NCBI RefSeq assembly: GCF_013348785.1
Contig: NZ_CP054691.1
Coordinates: 2,728,001-2,792,000, forward strand
Length of the DNA stretch: 64,000 nucleotides
Origin: Gordonia sp. X0973
GTDB lineage: Bacteria; Actinomycetota; Actinomycetes; Mycobacteriales; Mycobacteriaceae
Reading direction: 5' to 3'
The notes beneath the pieces are model-generated. The model had not been told where the DNA came from, made no database searches, and saw only the letters and a list, made by a program, of their open reading frames with translations. A program made the position numbers and the translations under genes. Positions 51,694 to 62,400 of the stretch are shown here, in pieces. How positions within the stretch are numbered: position 1 is the stretch's first letter; the number at the start of each line of letters is the position of its first letter.

Positions 51694-54422
51694 TAGCCGA
51701 GTCCTCCCAGTCCGGAATTCGCCGCGATGCCCGTGCGCGCCAACCACTCGGCCGCGGCCGGCCGGTAGTCGGCGAAGAATTTCTCGGCGGCCGCGGGACC
51801 CAGGCCCCGCACCACCAGCCAGCCGGCGTCGCGCAGCCCGGCCACATCGGCCGGTCCGCGATAGGTACCGGCCTCGACCCGCTGGTCGACCAAGGACTGC
51901 GACCATCCCACCGCACCGGCACGATCGTCCGCGAGCGGGCCGGCCCCGGCACCCGCGATGCGCAGGAAAGCCGTGAACGCGTGCCCCGCGACCCATGCCG
52001 GGTCGAGCAGCCAGGCCCATTCGGCGCGCGCGAGTTCGTCGCGGACGCGCTGGTCCAGCGACGTCATCCGGCCGCGCAGCGAGGCGCAGAAAGCCGATTC
52101 GGGATCGGCCCACGGCGCGCCGTCGCTCTGCCCGAGCACGAAACCGGCCGCGGCCATGACGACGAGTTCGTCGGCCGCCTGCCCGACCCAGGCGACGGTG
52201 CCGTCGGGTGCCGGGGTGCTGGCCGACGAGGTGGCCAGCGTCGCGACGCTGGCGCACCACCCGTCGCGGTCGGTGGTGGCGGTGCGGGCCCCGCGGCGCA
52301 ACCAGGCGGCGGCGACGAGTTCGGGCGTCGCCGAGTCGCGCGCGTCCACCACGGCCTGCAGTGCGGCATCCTCCACCTCGCCGTAGAACACCATCGAGTC
52401 GAGGAGCTGCGGGGGCACCCGACCGCTGTCCGCCGAGAAGCGCAACAGATCCTCGGGCGGCGGGGTCGCCAGCGCCACGATCGCACCGACCAGGTCGCGA
52501 CAGTCGTCGTCCTCGAGACGCGCGGCACCCAGCGCCGCGTCGATCGCTGCGCCGGCCAGCGCGCCGCGCGCCGACGGATCCAACCGGTTCGCCGACGATG
52601 CGGGGTCGGCGAGTACCGCTCGCGTCGCGAAACCGAAGAGGTAGTCGTCGTCCGGGGTGGCCGGAGTCGGATGGACGTAGCCGAACGGTCCAAGCGCGCC
52701 GAACAGCCATCCGGCGACGTCGCCGGGCAGCCCCACCAGGCTGGGCACCGCCAGCCGCGCGAACAGCGGGCGGACATGGGCGGCCAGCGTCGGCTCGCTG
52801 ATCGCCGCGGCGTCGAACCGCTCGATCCATCCGGGATCTCCGATGCCGAGGAGCCCGGAACTCGTGCATGCCTGTGTCAGGGCGGCGCGCGCCGCCGTCA
52901 GGTCGGCGTCGGGTGCGGCCAGGCGTTCGACGATCTCCGCCGTGCGCAGCAGCGGCCGCGTCGCCTCCTCCCCCGCACCGGCGAGTTCCCCGGCACGTTC
53001 AGCGATCCGGTCGCGCAGCGGGCCGAGGGGGACGGACTCGACGGCCGGTACCCCGGCGAGGTCGCAGGCGTCGAGCCACGCCGGGTCCGCGCAGGCCGCC
53101 GCCAACACGCAGCGGGCCAACGCCGGGGTGGCCCGGCGGCGCAGCGCCGCCCGGCGCAACCGTGCGAGCGCCTCGTCCGGGGTCGGCGGATAGCGCCGCA
53201 GCGTCGTCTCGACGAGGTCGGCGGCCCACGGCAGCGCGCCCAGTCCGTCGGGGGCGTCGTCCACGACGACGGCGGCGGCATCCGGGTGGAACTCCGCCAG
53301 CTCGGGGTCTTCCAGAACGGCGACGGCGATCGGCCACTCCGGGGCGAGCCGCGCCGCGGGAGCGGCGTCGGCGATTTCGGCGGCGACCCGGTCACGGCGC
53401 GCGAGGATCCGCCGCGCCACGTCGTCGTCGGCCAGCACGGCCTCGGCCAGCACCGAGAGCGCAGTCACCGGCACCGGGCCGGAGGCCACCCGGTGCCCGG
53501 CGGCGGCGCTGTCGCCGAGGTAGGGCTCCTCGTGCTCGTCGACGACGACGCCGGGATACCCGGCCAATTCGCCGAGTCGCGCACGCGGCACCGCGACCAG
53601 GTGCAGTGCCGAACCGGCACCGGCCAGCACCGCGTCGGGGGCATCGTGGGTGCTCCAGGAGAACCGGCGCGCCCCCTGCGGGGTGAGGAACCGGCTGACC
53701 GCGGCGATCCAGGCGGCCGCGCGGTCGTGGTCGTCGACACCGAGGACGACGGTCCCCGGCGCATCCCCGGACAGCCGTGCGGACACCGCGTCGAGCAGGA
53801 CGCGCAGCACGCTGACCCGATCGGCCGCCGGGTCGAGGAGGAAGTCGAGGGTCGCCGCCTCCGACAGCGCGGGATTCGGCGCGGGAGCGGTGCCGCCCGC
53901 GGGCAGGGCGGCGGCGCGCACCTCGTCGGGCCCGTACGGCGAACTCCACCCGGACCAGCGCCACAGTTCGACGGGGAGGAATCCGGCCGGGTCGTCGGGT
54001 GCGTCGTCGGCGAGGACGTGCGCGAAGACGTTGCCCGGGCGCCCGGTGGCGTCGCGCCCGGCGTCGACGGTGTGCCAATAGGCGGCCCGTCCGGTCCCGT
54101 CGGGTCCGGTCGTGTACAGGTAGCTCAGCCGGGCCGGCCTGGTCGCGATCTGCTCGGGCGTGGGGAAGCCGGGCAGGGCCGGCTCCAGGTCGAACCGGGT
54201 GACGATCCGCGCGACCAGCTCGTCGAGGTAGGCCGGGTCGAGGGTGCCGACCACCTGCTTCACCTGCCATCCGCCGCCGTGGCCGCGACCGCCCGGGGCG
54301 GCCATCGCGCTGACGGGCGCCCCCTCGTCGAAGGAGGTGTACGTGAACTGTGCGTAGCGGTCGGCGGCCACCGGTGCCGGGGTGACTCGTCGCGCCGCCT
54401 GGTGTTTGGTCAGGTCTGCCAT
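51693..54422 (-). CDS. GTPase-associated protein 1-like
   Basis: A 909-residue protein. The N-terminal RYAQFTYTSFDEG (22-34) and GGWQVKQVVGTLDPAYLDELV (about 50-70) fit the N-terminal domain of actinobacterial 'GTPase-associated protein 1' (GAP1), including a later RPARLSYLYTT. The rest is helical with Ala-rich repeats and no recognised enzyme motif. It is expected to work with the GTPase encoded two genes on (context). ATG at 54422 is four bases past the preceding stop. The GAP1 assignment is by pattern memory and is moderately sure. Confidence 0.7.
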   Translation of the reverse strand: MADLTKHQAARRVTPAPVAADRYAQFTYTSFDEGAPVSAMAAPGGRGHGGGWQVKQVVGTLDPAYLDELVARIVTRFDLEPALPGFPTPEQIATRPARLSYLYTTGPDGTGRAAYWHTVDAGRDATGRPGNVFAHVLADDAPDDPAGFLPVELWRWSGWSSPYGPDEVRAAALPAGGTAPAPNPALSEAATLDFLLDPAADRVSVLRVLLDAVSARLSGDAPGTVVLGVDDHDRAAAWIAAVSRFLTPQGARRFSWSTHDAPDAVLAGAGSALHLVAVPRARLGELAGYPGVVVDEHEEPYLGDSAAAGHRVASGPVPVTALSVLAEAVLADDDVARRILARRDRVAAEIADAAPAARLAPEWPIAVAVLEDPELAEFHPDAAAVVVDDAPDGLGALPWAADLVETTLRRYPPTPDEALARLRRAALRRRATPALARCVLAAACADPAWLDACDLAGVPAVESVPLGPLRDRIAERAGELAGAGEEATRPLLRTAEIVERLAAPDADLTAARAALTQACTSSGLLGIGDPGWIERFDAAAISEPTLAAHVRPLFARLAVPSLVGLPGDVAGWLFGALGPFGYVHPTPATPDDDYLFGFATRAVLADPASSANRLDPSARGALAGAAIDAALGAARLEDDDCRDLVGAIVALATPPPEDLLRFSADSGRVPPQLLDSMVFYGEVEDAALQAVVDARDSATPELVAAAWLRRGARTATTDRDGWCASVATLATSSASTPAPDGTVAWVGQAADELVVMAAAGFVLGQSDGAPWADPESAFCASLRGRMTSLDQRVRDELARAEWAWLLDPAWVAGHAFTAFLRIAGAGAGPLADDRAGAVGWSQSLVDQRVEAGTYRGPADVAGLRDAGWLVVRGLGPAAAEKFFADYRPAAAEWLARTGIAANSGLGGLG

Positions 54423-54426
54423 CGGT

Positions 54427-56796
54427 TCACCACCCGGGCTGCGCGGCCGGCGGCGGAGGCGGGCTGATCCACAGCGATGCCATCGGCGGGTCGAGCATGC
54501 CGATGGGCGGGCGGGCATCGCCGCGCGCCGGGTCGGCGACGAAGATCCGCACGAAACCGGTCAGATTGGTCAGGTCGACGACCCACGGCGTGACGGTGCG
54601 CCCGGCCGGGATCTCGCCGTAGATCTGACAGTGCGGCCGTTCCTCGCCCATATCCGAGCCGAAGCGGAGGGTGCGCCCGTCGGAGGCGTCGAGGGGAAGG
54701 CGTTCGGGCCGGTGGACCGCGACGAGCGGCGGGAGGTCGCTGACGGCGACCTCTGCGTGCAGCACCAGGCGGACGACGGTGCGCCCGGGCCCGGCCGCCA
54801 CCGGCTCGAACTGGTAGGCCATGCGGATCAAGCCGCGGTAGGGCAGCCCGACCGCTTCGCCGGTGATCTCCCGACCGGCCGAATAAGAGACCGGGACCAG
54901 GTAGACGTGGCATCCCTTGGGGGTCAGTGGCCGGGTGAGGATCAGCGCGCCGTCGCGTTCGTACTGCTCGGCGCTGACCTCGCCGAAGGGCTTGCCGGTC
55001 AGCAGTTGCTCGCTCGGGATGGATGCCGGTCCGATGTAGGCGCGCACCGCGGCTGCACCGCGCGGCCACCCGAAGGTGATCATCTCGCAGTGGAAGCGCT
55101 CGACGATCTGCGGCTCCACCACGCCGGGCAGCGGTCGGGCCAGGACGCGGGTCGTCCCGATGCGCGCCCGCCCGGCGGCGACGGTAACGGGGGTGAGGTA
55201 GGCGCGATCCCACCCGCTGGGCCACGGCACCCCGGTCATCTGCGAGAAGGTCGGGTCCTGGCCGGCCTTCGCCGGATGGCGCACCCGCGTCTCCTCGGTG
55301 AACCCCTGCACCGACAACGCCTCCAGCGGCAGGTCCTCGCGCTCGAGCCCGGCCGGGGGCGGCTGCTGGAATCGGTAGACCCGCACCTCCTGCCCGCTCT
55401 CCGGGGTGGTCCAAGCCAGGTCGAACAGGGAGCCGTTGTCGTTGATTGCGACCTGCAGGTCGGCGATGGACGCCAGGTCGACCGAGACGAGGATCTCCTG
55501 CTGCGCCGGGCGCGAGAGGCGCAGCGATTCGCCGACGGGCACCTCGGCCAGGGCGCGGTACAGATAGCGGCGCCCGCGCGGCACGTCGGCGTCGACGAAG
55601 CCGGTGAGATTCGCGTCGTCGACGCAGATCTGGAAGCGCGGGTCGGTGGTCGCGGGGCCGCCGGCGTCGAGCGGGATGCGGAACACCCGCACCGCCCGGG
55701 TGCCGGGGAACACCGACCACTCGCCGACGACGCGGCCTGTGTCCTCGGTCAGCACCATGTCCTCGACCGGGCTGATGTCCTGCCCGATCGCCCACTGCAC
55801 CGGCTGTGCCGCACGGGCGGCGGCCTCGCTGTCGCCGACATGCGCCCACACCTGGTAGTGGCGCACGGCGCTGGTCAGGAAGCGGTTGTCCTCGGCCGCG
55901 GTGGCCGCGGTGACGCCGACCAGCTCGCCCGCCTCCGGTTTGTACGGTGGCACGTCGTCGCCGGACACGACGCGGTAGAGGACGACGGGGCCGCCGGGAA
56001 ACGGATCCCAGGCCAGCCGCACACCGTCCGGGGTGGTCGCGATGCGCAGCGCTCCCGGTGCGATGTCGGTCTCGGGGTACTCGTAGTCGCAGAAGTCGGC
56101 ATGCGTCAGCGGCAGGAGGCTCGACGCCGGGGGCGCGCTCCGGGTGACGGCGGAGGGAGTCGGCGACGGCGCGACGGCCGGCGCGGGGGGCGACGGCGCG
56201 ACGGCGGCGGTCGGCTCCGGCGGAGCCTGCGACGGCGCGGAGGACGGCGCATAGCGGGCGAACAGGGCCGCCAGCTCCTCGACGAGGTCGGCGGCGCCGG
56301 GCAGCTTCTTGCGGATCTGCTCGGCGCTCACCGGCGCACGCTTGGCCAGGTTGCGCAGCGTGATGTCCTTGATCGTCTCCGCCCCTGGCGCCCCCTGCGC
56401 GATCTTCTCCCCGCGCCACGCGATGAGGGCCGCGGTCAGCGCGGCGAGCGGGTCGGCACTGCCCGCCCGCGCCGCGGACCCCTCGTCGTCGACGGTGGGC
56501 GCACGGTGGGCTCCGGCGGTGCCCGATGCGGGCGGCGGACCCGCGGGTGATGCCAAGCGGTCCGGCAGGTGGGCGACCGCGATCGCCGGCAGCACCCCGA
56601 GCTCGACCTGACCGAGCAGGTGGTCGATGGCGGCACCCCACCACTGCGCGACCGGCGAGGCGCCGCTGTCGCGCCAGGTGCCGGGGTGCTCGGCGATCAG
56701 GTGCAGCTCGTCGGCGGCGGGGACGGGCACATCCCGTGCCGCCACCCCCTGTGCCCACAGCTGCAGGGCAGCCGTCAGGTCCGAATCGGACGCCAT
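54427..56796 (-). CDS. Helical plus fibronectin-III-like protein
   Basis: A 789-residue protein. The N-terminal helical part (about 1-190) contains a SAP/SAM-like stretch (DITLRNLAKRAPVSAEQIRKKL). A Pro/Ala/Ser linker (about 190-230) follows, then several beta-rich repeats. The first repeat reads like an FN3 domain (VRLAWDPFPGGPVVLYRVV then RHYQVWAHVG). No signal peptide is present, so it is probably cytoplasmic, forming a scaffold with neighbouring products (inference). ATG at 56796 is two bases from the preceding stop. I cannot name a precise family. Confidence 0.68.
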   Translation of the reverse strand: MASDSDLTAALQLWAQGVAARDVPVPAADELHLIAEHPGTWRDSGASPVAQWWGAAIDHLLGQVELGVLPAIAVAHLPDRLASPAGPPPASGTAGAHRAPTVDDEGSAARAGSADPLAALTAALIAWRGEKIAQGAPGAETIKDITLRNLAKRAPVSAEQIRKKLPGAADLVEELAALFARYAPSSAPSQAPPEPTAAVAPSPPAPAVAPSPTPSAVTRSAPPASSLLPLTHADFCDYEYPETDIAPGALRIATTPDGVRLAWDPFPGGPVVLYRVVSGDDVPPYKPEAGELVGVTAATAAEDNRFLTSAVRHYQVWAHVGDSEAAARAAQPVQWAIGQDISPVEDMVLTEDTGRVVGEWSVFPGTRAVRVFRIPLDAGGPATTDPRFQICVDDANLTGFVDADVPRGRRYLYRALAEVPVGESLRLSRPAQQEILVSVDLASIADLQVAINDNGSLFDLAWTTPESGQEVRVYRFQQPPPAGLEREDLPLEALSVQGFTEETRVRHPAKAGQDPTFSQMTGVPWPSGWDRAYLTPVTVAAGRARIGTTRVLARPLPGVVEPQIVERFHCEMITFGWPRGAAAVRAYIGPASIPSEQLLTGKPFGEVSAEQYERDGALILTRPLTPKGCHVYLVPVSYSAGREITGEAVGLPYRGLIRMAYQFEPVAAGPGRTVVRLVLHAEVAVSDLPPLVAVHRPERLPLDASDGRTLRFGSDMGEERPHCQIYGEIPAGRTVTPWVVDLTNLTGFVRIFVADPARGDARPPIGMLDPPMASLWISPPPPPAAQPGW

Positions 56797-56798
56797 GC

Positions 56799-59492
56799 TC
56801 AGCCCTGCCCCATCTCCGGCGCCCGGAACCGGTCCGGTGTCGCCCCGAGCCCGCTCGGGTCGGCCGCCCCGGACTGGCGGACCGGCGACTGCGGCACCTC
56901 CCACGTCGTCCCGGACGCGGCGGCGGCACTGCCCTGCGCCCGCAGGTAATCCAGCCCGATGGCCTCCGACAGTTGGGTCGCGACGCAGACGATGCCCAGG
57001 CCGGTGCGGACGCGGTGGCGGGTGTCGACGCGGACGGCCGCCGCCCCGTTGGTCACCGCGATGTCGGTGAGCAGGGCGTGGTCGAAGGACCCGCTCGGCG
57101 CGGCGTCACGGTCGATCCCGGCGAGGAACTCCGCGAGCGGCAGCGGGGCGCCGCCAGACACGGCGACCGTGCCGACCAGGCGGGGGACGAGTTCCCCGAG
57201 GGATCCGCCCAGCGAGTGCAGCGCTTTGCCCCACACCAGGTCGGCCCCGGTCGAACCGATCACGCCGCCGAACAGATCGGTGGACCAGCGGTCCAGCGAG
57301 GTTCCGCTGCCCATCCCATGGTCGAGCCACACCGGCGACGCCTGCGCCCCGACCTCGCGCGAACCGACGCGCGGCGGGATGTAGGTGGTGATGATCGAAT
57401 CCCACGACTCGGTCAGCCAACCGGGCCGGAACAGGTCCTGGCGCAGGTAGCCGACCGCCTCGTTGACGTCGCCGCCATTCGGCTGGGCAGTCCCGAGACC
57501 GGTGGACAACGGCAGGCCGGAGGTGATCGGCAAACCGGTGGCGGCGGCCGCCGACGGGGTGCCGAGCGGCGCCTCGAGGTAGGCGCCGAGGGCCCGGTTC
57601 CAGGAGAGGAATTGGCGGTACGCCTGCGAGAGCCGCCGGACGTCGCGCAACGCCTGGCGCAGGTTGTGGCGGTCCACCTCCAGCCGGTCGATGCTCGCGC
57701 GCCGTTGGTGCAGCATGGCGAAGATGGTCCGCTGGGATTGGATGAACCCCCACAGGCAGAGTCCGAAACCGATCAGGACCGCCGCCACGATCACCAACAG
57801 CGACACCCACCACTGCACGTCCCACTTGACGGTGAGGTACACGAACAGACCGGTGAGCAGGAGCAGCAGCACGACGGTCAGCTGGACGGCGCGGCCCAGC
57901 GACTTATTGCGCTGGTCGGGCTCCGGCGGCGGTGCGACGGCGGTGTTCACCTGGTGCAGCAACTGCTGCACCTCGTTGTAGGCGCCGTAGAAGGCGTCGG
58001 CGAGTCGCTCGGCGGCGGCCACCCCGAAACTGCGGCCCAGGGTGCGCCGCCAACCGGACAGTTCGGTGAGCGTCGAGCGGGCCGCCACCCCCTGGTCGGA
58101 GCTGGATTCCAGTTCGGTCAACCGGTTGGACAGGTCGGCGGCGCCCAGCACGTCCACCGGGTCGACCGACGCGCAGTCGACGGCGGCCTGCACCGGGCCG
58201 GGAATGGCCCGGAACGCCGACGCCGGCCCCGGCACGACCTGCGCCGCATACTTGACGATCCCGCGCGCCGAGCCGACCTGGATCGGCGGCAGGTCGCGGC
58301 TGCGCGCCCCGGCGTCGGCGAGGGTGAGCGCCGCCCTGGCATAGTCCTGCCACACCTGCGAGAGGTCGGAATCGGCGTCGGCCAACTGGCCCGTCGGATC
58401 GAAGAGCGCACCGGACAGCGCATTCGAGGCGGCGCCGATGTCCTCCCACCCGGCGACCCGGCCCGCCGAGGTGCGGCCGTTGACCACCACCTGGTAGGCG
58501 GCGGGCTGACCGGCGAAGACCGCCTCTTCGACCCCGACCGCGATCTTCGACGACACGCTGTCGACGACACTGCGGTACCAGGCGCCGGGGGCGTTGCGGA
58601 TCGACGCCCATACGAATCTGGCGAACATCCTGAGCACCGCCATCGCGCCGATCTGCTGCGGCGGGGTGGCGGAATAGGACTGTCGCGGACCGCGCAGCAC
58701 GGCGGCGTATTTGCGCCAGAAGCCGTCGGCCATCGCGGTGGTGGCCGTCGCCGCGTCGGAGACGTACACCACCTGAGAGCGCTGGTCGCTGGGCAGCGGC
58801 AGCACGCCGTCCGAACTCAGCAGCGACGTGCTCAGCTCGGACTCCACCTCGTCGGTGCGCAGGCTGCGGTAGAAGGAGCGGGCCAACCGGACCGACTCCC
58901 CCGGGACGACGGGCAGCGCGTCGAGGGGCGCGTGGTCGACGCCGGCCCACAGCCCGGCCAGGCCGGCGACGACCGGAGCGCTGTAGCGGCCCAGGTCGTC
59001 GGGGCCCACCCCGGCTGGCAGCGGAATGCGGCCGTAGTCCGGGCCGCGCGAATCCTCCGGGGAGATCGCGATGTTGTGCCAACCCGGCACGGCCAGCTCG
59101 GCGGGGGCGCCGGCGACCTCGGTGCCGCGCACGAGCAGCGCGCGAATGCGGACGACCGAGCCGGCGCCCGTCGCGGAGATCAACTTGTCGGCTACGCCGG
59201 TCTCGTCGGCCACTGACAGCCGCCGCGCACCGGGCAGTGCCGGGACCACCGAGCACACCCGCAGCACCTGGGTGCGCCGCGCCGAGACCAGATCGGGCAC
59301 GGTGACGTCGCGGGCGATCCCCTGCGAGACGAGCACGACCGTGGACAACGGCGCCTGCCCGTCCGGGTCGCCGATCCACAGGAAGTCGTCGACCATGCCC
59401 GCCGCGGACAGATCGCACAGCGCGGAGAACACGCTGTGCGCGAGCCCGCTCGGTGCGAGGAGCGCGGTCAGCGTCGTGGGCCGCGACGGCAT
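56799..59492 (-). CDS. Two-helix membrane protein of the tubulin-like operon
   Basis: An 897-residue protein with a soluble N-terminal half, two adjacent membrane helices (about 533-553 and 557-582) and a further soluble domain of about 300 residues. A coiled-coil-like stretch (RASIDRLEVDRHNLRQALRD) follows the second helix. I do not recognise the family. It could anchor the system at the membrane (inference). Its ATG overlaps the stop of the tubulin-like gene by one base (TGATG). Confidence 0.75.
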   Translation of the reverse strand: MPSRPTTLTALLAPSGLAHSVFSALCDLSAAGMVDDFLWIGDPDGQAPLSTVVLVSQGIARDVTVPDLVSARRTQVLRVCSVVPALPGARRLSVADETGVADKLISATGAGSVVRIRALLVRGTEVAGAPAELAVPGWHNIAISPEDSRGPDYGRIPLPAGVGPDDLGRYSAPVVAGLAGLWAGVDHAPLDALPVVPGESVRLARSFYRSLRTDEVESELSTSLLSSDGVLPLPSDQRSQVVYVSDAATATTAMADGFWRKYAAVLRGPRQSYSATPPQQIGAMAVLRMFARFVWASIRNAPGAWYRSVVDSVSSKIAVGVEEAVFAGQPAAYQVVVNGRTSAGRVAGWEDIGAASNALSGALFDPTGQLADADSDLSQVWQDYARAALTLADAGARSRDLPPIQVGSARGIVKYAAQVVPGPASAFRAIPGPVQAAVDCASVDPVDVLGAADLSNRLTELESSSDQGVAARSTLTELSGWRRTLGRSFGVAAAERLADAFYGAYNEVQQLLHQVNTAVAPPPEPDQRNKSLGRAVQLTVVLLLLLTGLFVYLTVKWDVQWWVSLLVIVAAVLIGFGLCLWGFIQSQRTIFAMLHQRRASIDRLEVDRHNLRQALRDVRRLSQAYRQFLSWNRALGAYLEAPLGTPSAAAATGLPITSGLPLSTGLGTAQPNGGDVNEAVGYLRQDLFRPGWLTESWDSIITTYIPPRVGSREVGAQASPVWLDHGMGSGTSLDRWSTDLFGGVIGSTGADLVWGKALHSLGGSLGELVPRLVGTVAVSGGAPLPLAEFLAGIDRDAAPSGSFDHALLTDIAVTNGAAAVRVDTRHRVRTGLGIVCVATQLSEAIGLDYLRAQGSAAAASGTTWEVPQSPVRQSGAADPSGLGATPDRFRAPEMGQG

Positions 59493-62400
59493 CAGAAGCC
59501 GTCCGGCTTCCCCGGTGCCTGCGGCGCCGTCGGGTCGGGGGCCGCGGACCCCATCGGGGGCGGGTTGAACGAGTCCATCGAGGGGGCCGCGAAGGTCTCG
59601 CCGGACTGGAAGGTCGGGGCCGTCGTCGGCGCCGCCCCGCCCTGCTCGGCGAGGGCGACCGCCGCGTCGAGGACGCCCAGCAGCTCGTTGGTCGCCCAGT
59701 AGATATCCGGCGCGATGTCGCGGTAGATGGGTGTCTTGGACGCCTGCTCGCGCACCGTGATGCGGGCGAACACACCGGTCCCCTCCGCCCCGGACTGTCC
59801 CGGTCCGGCGCCCTCACCGGGCTCCATGTAGTTCTTCGACACGAACTCGTGCTGGTAGGCCAGGTAGGCGCGCAGCCGTTCCGCGCGATCGCGAATCGAG
59901 ACGCCGGGGCCGGTGTCGGCGATGACCGACGCCACGCCGGTGCCGGTCTCCCCGGTGCGCAGCCAGTTGGCCATATTGGTGACCGCGGCGAGTTGGCGCT
60001 GGTCCAGCCCGGTCGACGGGTTCTCCGCGCCGGCGTCGAAGATCGCGCGCAACGCGCGGTAGGGGGCCATCGACGCCATCACCGGCGGCTGGTGGCTCTG
60101 CGCGATCGCGACGAGCAGCGACTCCAGCACGGCGGGCAGCCAGTCGTACTCGGCGAGGAATTCCGACGGCGGGGTGAGCAGTGGGTTCGGGAAGGGCAGC
60201 CAGCGACTTGCCTGGGAGTCCCACACGTGGACGGCGTCGGCGAACGGCGGCCCCGGAATCTGGACCTGACCGATCGCCTGGCCGAGCAACCAACCGCCGA
60301 CCATGGCCCGCCGCTCGTTCTCGTGCATCGGCAGGCTCGCCTGCAGCGGCCGGGAGCGGCGCATCGTCCAGAACGCCTTGCGCTGCCCGGGCGACGACGC
60401 CAGCCACTGGCGGGCGGCCGGTTCGATCACCGCCTCGTAGGCCAGCGGCGAGTAGTTCGGATAGGACCCGAAGATGTCGATGCGCTTGATCTTGGCCTCG
60501 TCGGTGAGCGCGTTGCCCAGGGCGTCGGCACTCTTCTTGTCGACGCGCGCGGTCGCGGCGAGAGCGGTCTTGAGGTCGCCGGCGACGGACAGGCCCAGGA
60601 ACGGGATGGCCGAGAACTTGTACCGGTAGGTCATCTCGGCGACGCCGTGGATGGCCTGCATGGCGTTCTCGTTGACGCTCGCCAGCGGGCGGGCCAGGTT
60701 GACCGCCTCGCCGAAGCGCAGCTCCAGATCGGTGCGGCGCGCGGCGCGCTCGGACTCCGGCGCGTCCTCGCCCTCGACGTATTGGCGCAGCGAGACCGAG
60801 CAGAACCGGTCGAAGGACTCCCCGGTGCGCGCGACGAAGCGGCGCGAGCGCCCCAGCAGCTCGGCCGGGCGCAGGTGGACGTCGTAGGTCGCGCGCTGCG
60901 CGATGAGGCCGTCGCCGGTCTCCGGGTGGCGCGGGAAGGCCCGCGAGACCCAAGTCGTGGTGCGTTCGACGACGGGCTGCTCGGCCGCCGGGCTCGTGCT
61001 GCCGTCGACGGTGGTCCAGAAACCGGTGATGACGTGCCCGGCCGCGCGCGAGATGCCCTCGCCGAGGAGCCGCGGGTCGCTGGAGGTCGCCCCTACCGAG
61101 GCGGGCAGGTCCATCTCGTAGCGCTGCTTGAACTCCGCCGACCGGGTCAGCATGACCTCGTTGTCGGCCTCGGAGAAACGTTCGGCGACGAGTTCGTCGG
61201 TGTCGGCCGGCCAGGCCGCGTACTCGTCGGTCTGCAGCAGGGCCAGGCCGACCTGCTGCCGGTTGGCACCGGCCGCCTGGCGCAGCAGGGTCTGGGATTC
61301 GTTCAGCGCGTCGACCAGCGGGTCGAACACCTCGGTGATCATCGCGCCGACCGCGTTCCCGACGTGGTGGGCCAGGGCCGCGTAGACCTGCCGCTCGACG
61401 GTGCGCGCCGAACCGGCGAACACCTCGTCGGCGATCGGGGCCGGGTTGGCGATCGTCCCCGAGAGCGAGGCCAGCGTCGCCTTGACCTCGGGCGGCAGGT
61501 CGGCGATGTCGGGCGGGCCGTACTTCGACAGGTCGGTCATCGCGGGCAGGATCACCTCGTCGAGCAGGCGTGCCACGCGCTTGACCATCCCCGTCGCGTA
61601 CGGCAGGCCCTGGGTGGCCAGCGCGCGGGCCGTCGCCTGCTCGAGGGCCCCGGCGAAGTGCAGGTGCCAGTTGAAGGCCTGGTGGTAGGCGACCGAATTG
61701 GCCCCCTCGGCCAGGGCGTGGCGGCGCTCGGCCAGGACCTGTCCGACTCGCGCAGCCCACTGCTCGCCGTTCACCCCGGGCGTCTGGTCGATCATCGGCC
61801 GGACCGCGGTGTTGACGACCCCGCGGGCCTGTGCGAAGACCTGGTCACCCGGCAGCACCGAGGACATCAGCCACTGCGCCAATCCGGACGACGATCCGTC
61901 CGCCCCCTCCGGCAGCCCCAGCGAGTAGCAGATGTTGCTCCACTGGTTGTCGAGGATGGCGTTGACCTGCTCCTCGTCGGAGGCGTCGTTGCCGGGCTGG
62001 AGGTGTCCGCGCAGCAGCTTGTCGACGCTGCTGCGGGCCAACCGCTGCGACGAGTACTCGGCGTAGCGGTCCCGGCCCATCGACAGGCTCGCGTAGCCGA
62101 AGGTGCCCCAGGGCACGTTGTTCCACTGCTTGTTGCCCCAACCCAGGTACTCCAGCGAGCCCTGATCGCCGACGGCGTTGGTGAGATCCCATTCGACGAA
62201 TTGCTGGGTGGCCGACCCGGACAGCATCAGCCCGGCCAGTCCGCGACCGAGGCCGCGGTAGACCGCGCCCGGCGTGCCGTCGCCGAAGATGGTGCGCTGC
62301 GCGCCGACATACCGGCCGACGGGGAAGACGCGCGCGAACGGGATCAGTGTCCCCTCGCCGTGCTCGTGGCCCAGGGCGCGCAGGAGAGCGACGTCGGTGG

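Noticed and set aside
51694-52869. N-terminal extension of the vWA protein
   Set aside because: It lies inside the GAP1-like gene in another frame with Arg/Gly-rich shadow composition.
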